Assembly (NCBI GenBank): GCA_031323845.1
Contig: JAVIYP010000041.1
Span: 1 to 22,644 of the forward strand
Length of the DNA stretch: 22,644 bases
Source: PUPG01 sp031323845
GTDB lineage: Bacteria; Bacteroidota; Bacteroidia; Bacteroidales; UBA7960
Reading direction: 5' to 3'
In this document: positions 22,588 through 22,644 of the stretch, one piece after another
How positions within the stretch are numbered: position 1 is the first letter of the stretch
How the letters are laid out: each line of letters starts with the position of its first letter
Notes under the pieces: generated by a model
Databases searched by the model: none
The model's input: only the letters and a program-made list of their open reading frames with translations
What the model was told of the DNA's origin: nothing
Made by a program: the position numbers and the translations under genes

Positions 22588-22644
22588 GTTTAATTGTTTA
22601 ATTGTTGATTCGTTTAATCGTTTAATCGTTGATTCGTTTAATCG
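22588..22644. repeat. GTTTAATY/GTTGATTC 8-base tandem array, runs off window end
   Basis: Seven complete octamers in perfect phase: GTTTAATT twice, GTTGATTC, GTTTAATC twice, GTTGATTC and GTTTAATC, then G at the last base. A partial GTTATT precedes them. Shorter copies of the same unit occur at 14370-14401 and 14558-14573. Confidence 0.8.

Noticed and set aside
22588..22644. Possible CRISPR array
   Set aside because: Units are 8 bases, contiguous and without spacers; no cas genes are present.

Overview
The window looks like chromosomal DNA from a free-living or environmental member of the Bacteroidota, probably in the Bacteroidales/Marinilabiliales part of the phylum. This is inferred from several signals. 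Two proteins end in C-terminal domains of the type IX secretion system (T9SS) kind. The best promoter candidates carry the Bacteroidota -7 box TAnnTTTG. There are Bacteroidota-typical families (DUF4292 and DUF4837 lipoproteins), cohesin/dockerin-like modules of the Bacteroidota style, and A-rich leaders without strong Shine-Dalgarno sites. I see no transposase, integrase, phage gene, rRNA or CRISPR array. No gene-free stretch exceeds 300 bases; the longest is 14350-14612.

Left, plus strand (1-4003). Two cell-surface genes come first: the 3' part of a cohesin/InlB-repeat/dockerin-like protein, then a secreted cohesin-like protein with a T9SS-type C-terminus. A roughly 950-base AT-rich segment covers the end of the first and the beginning of the second, so the pair appears mosaic. 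A compact group follows: a 71-residue protein resembling short sorting-tail (PID-CTERM-like) proteins, an unlisted 35-residue membrane microprotein, and a single-domain response regulator. A clear terminator closes the group.

Centre, plus strand (4118-11639). This is a cell-envelope and housekeeping run: dut, a TPR lipoprotein, a DUF4292 lipoprotein, an EnvC-like coiled-coil protein with a degenerate M23 domain, TatA, a MltD-like lytic transglycosylase with two LysM domains, and a DUF4837 lipoprotein. Start/stop overlaps (TPR/DUF4292 and tatA/mltD) suggest co-translation. The content points to peptidoglycan remodelling, outer-membrane lipoproteins and Tat export.

Right, minus strand (11680-22508). 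Reading in the direction of transcription from the right: a secreted S51 cyanophycinase-like peptidase with a T9SS tail, tRNA-Arg(CCG) with a strong terminator, two of the three AmmeMemoRadiSam components (the radical SAM enzyme and the Memo-like protein), an exported M28 metallopeptidase ending in a type I dockerin, an exported beta-rich protein of unknown function, and an exported S9 peptidase with an extra C-terminal module. The theme is extracytoplasmic proteolysis.

Gaps between genes hold short degenerate tandem arrays with an 8-base period (GTTTAATY/GTTGATTC-like, plus a GCAGATGT-like set) and one 22/23-base inverted repeat. The points most worth a second look are the mosaic cohesin/dockerin junction, the micro-operon ahead of the response regulator, the octamer arrays, and the low-complexity insert in the AmmeMemoRadiSam radical SAM enzyme.
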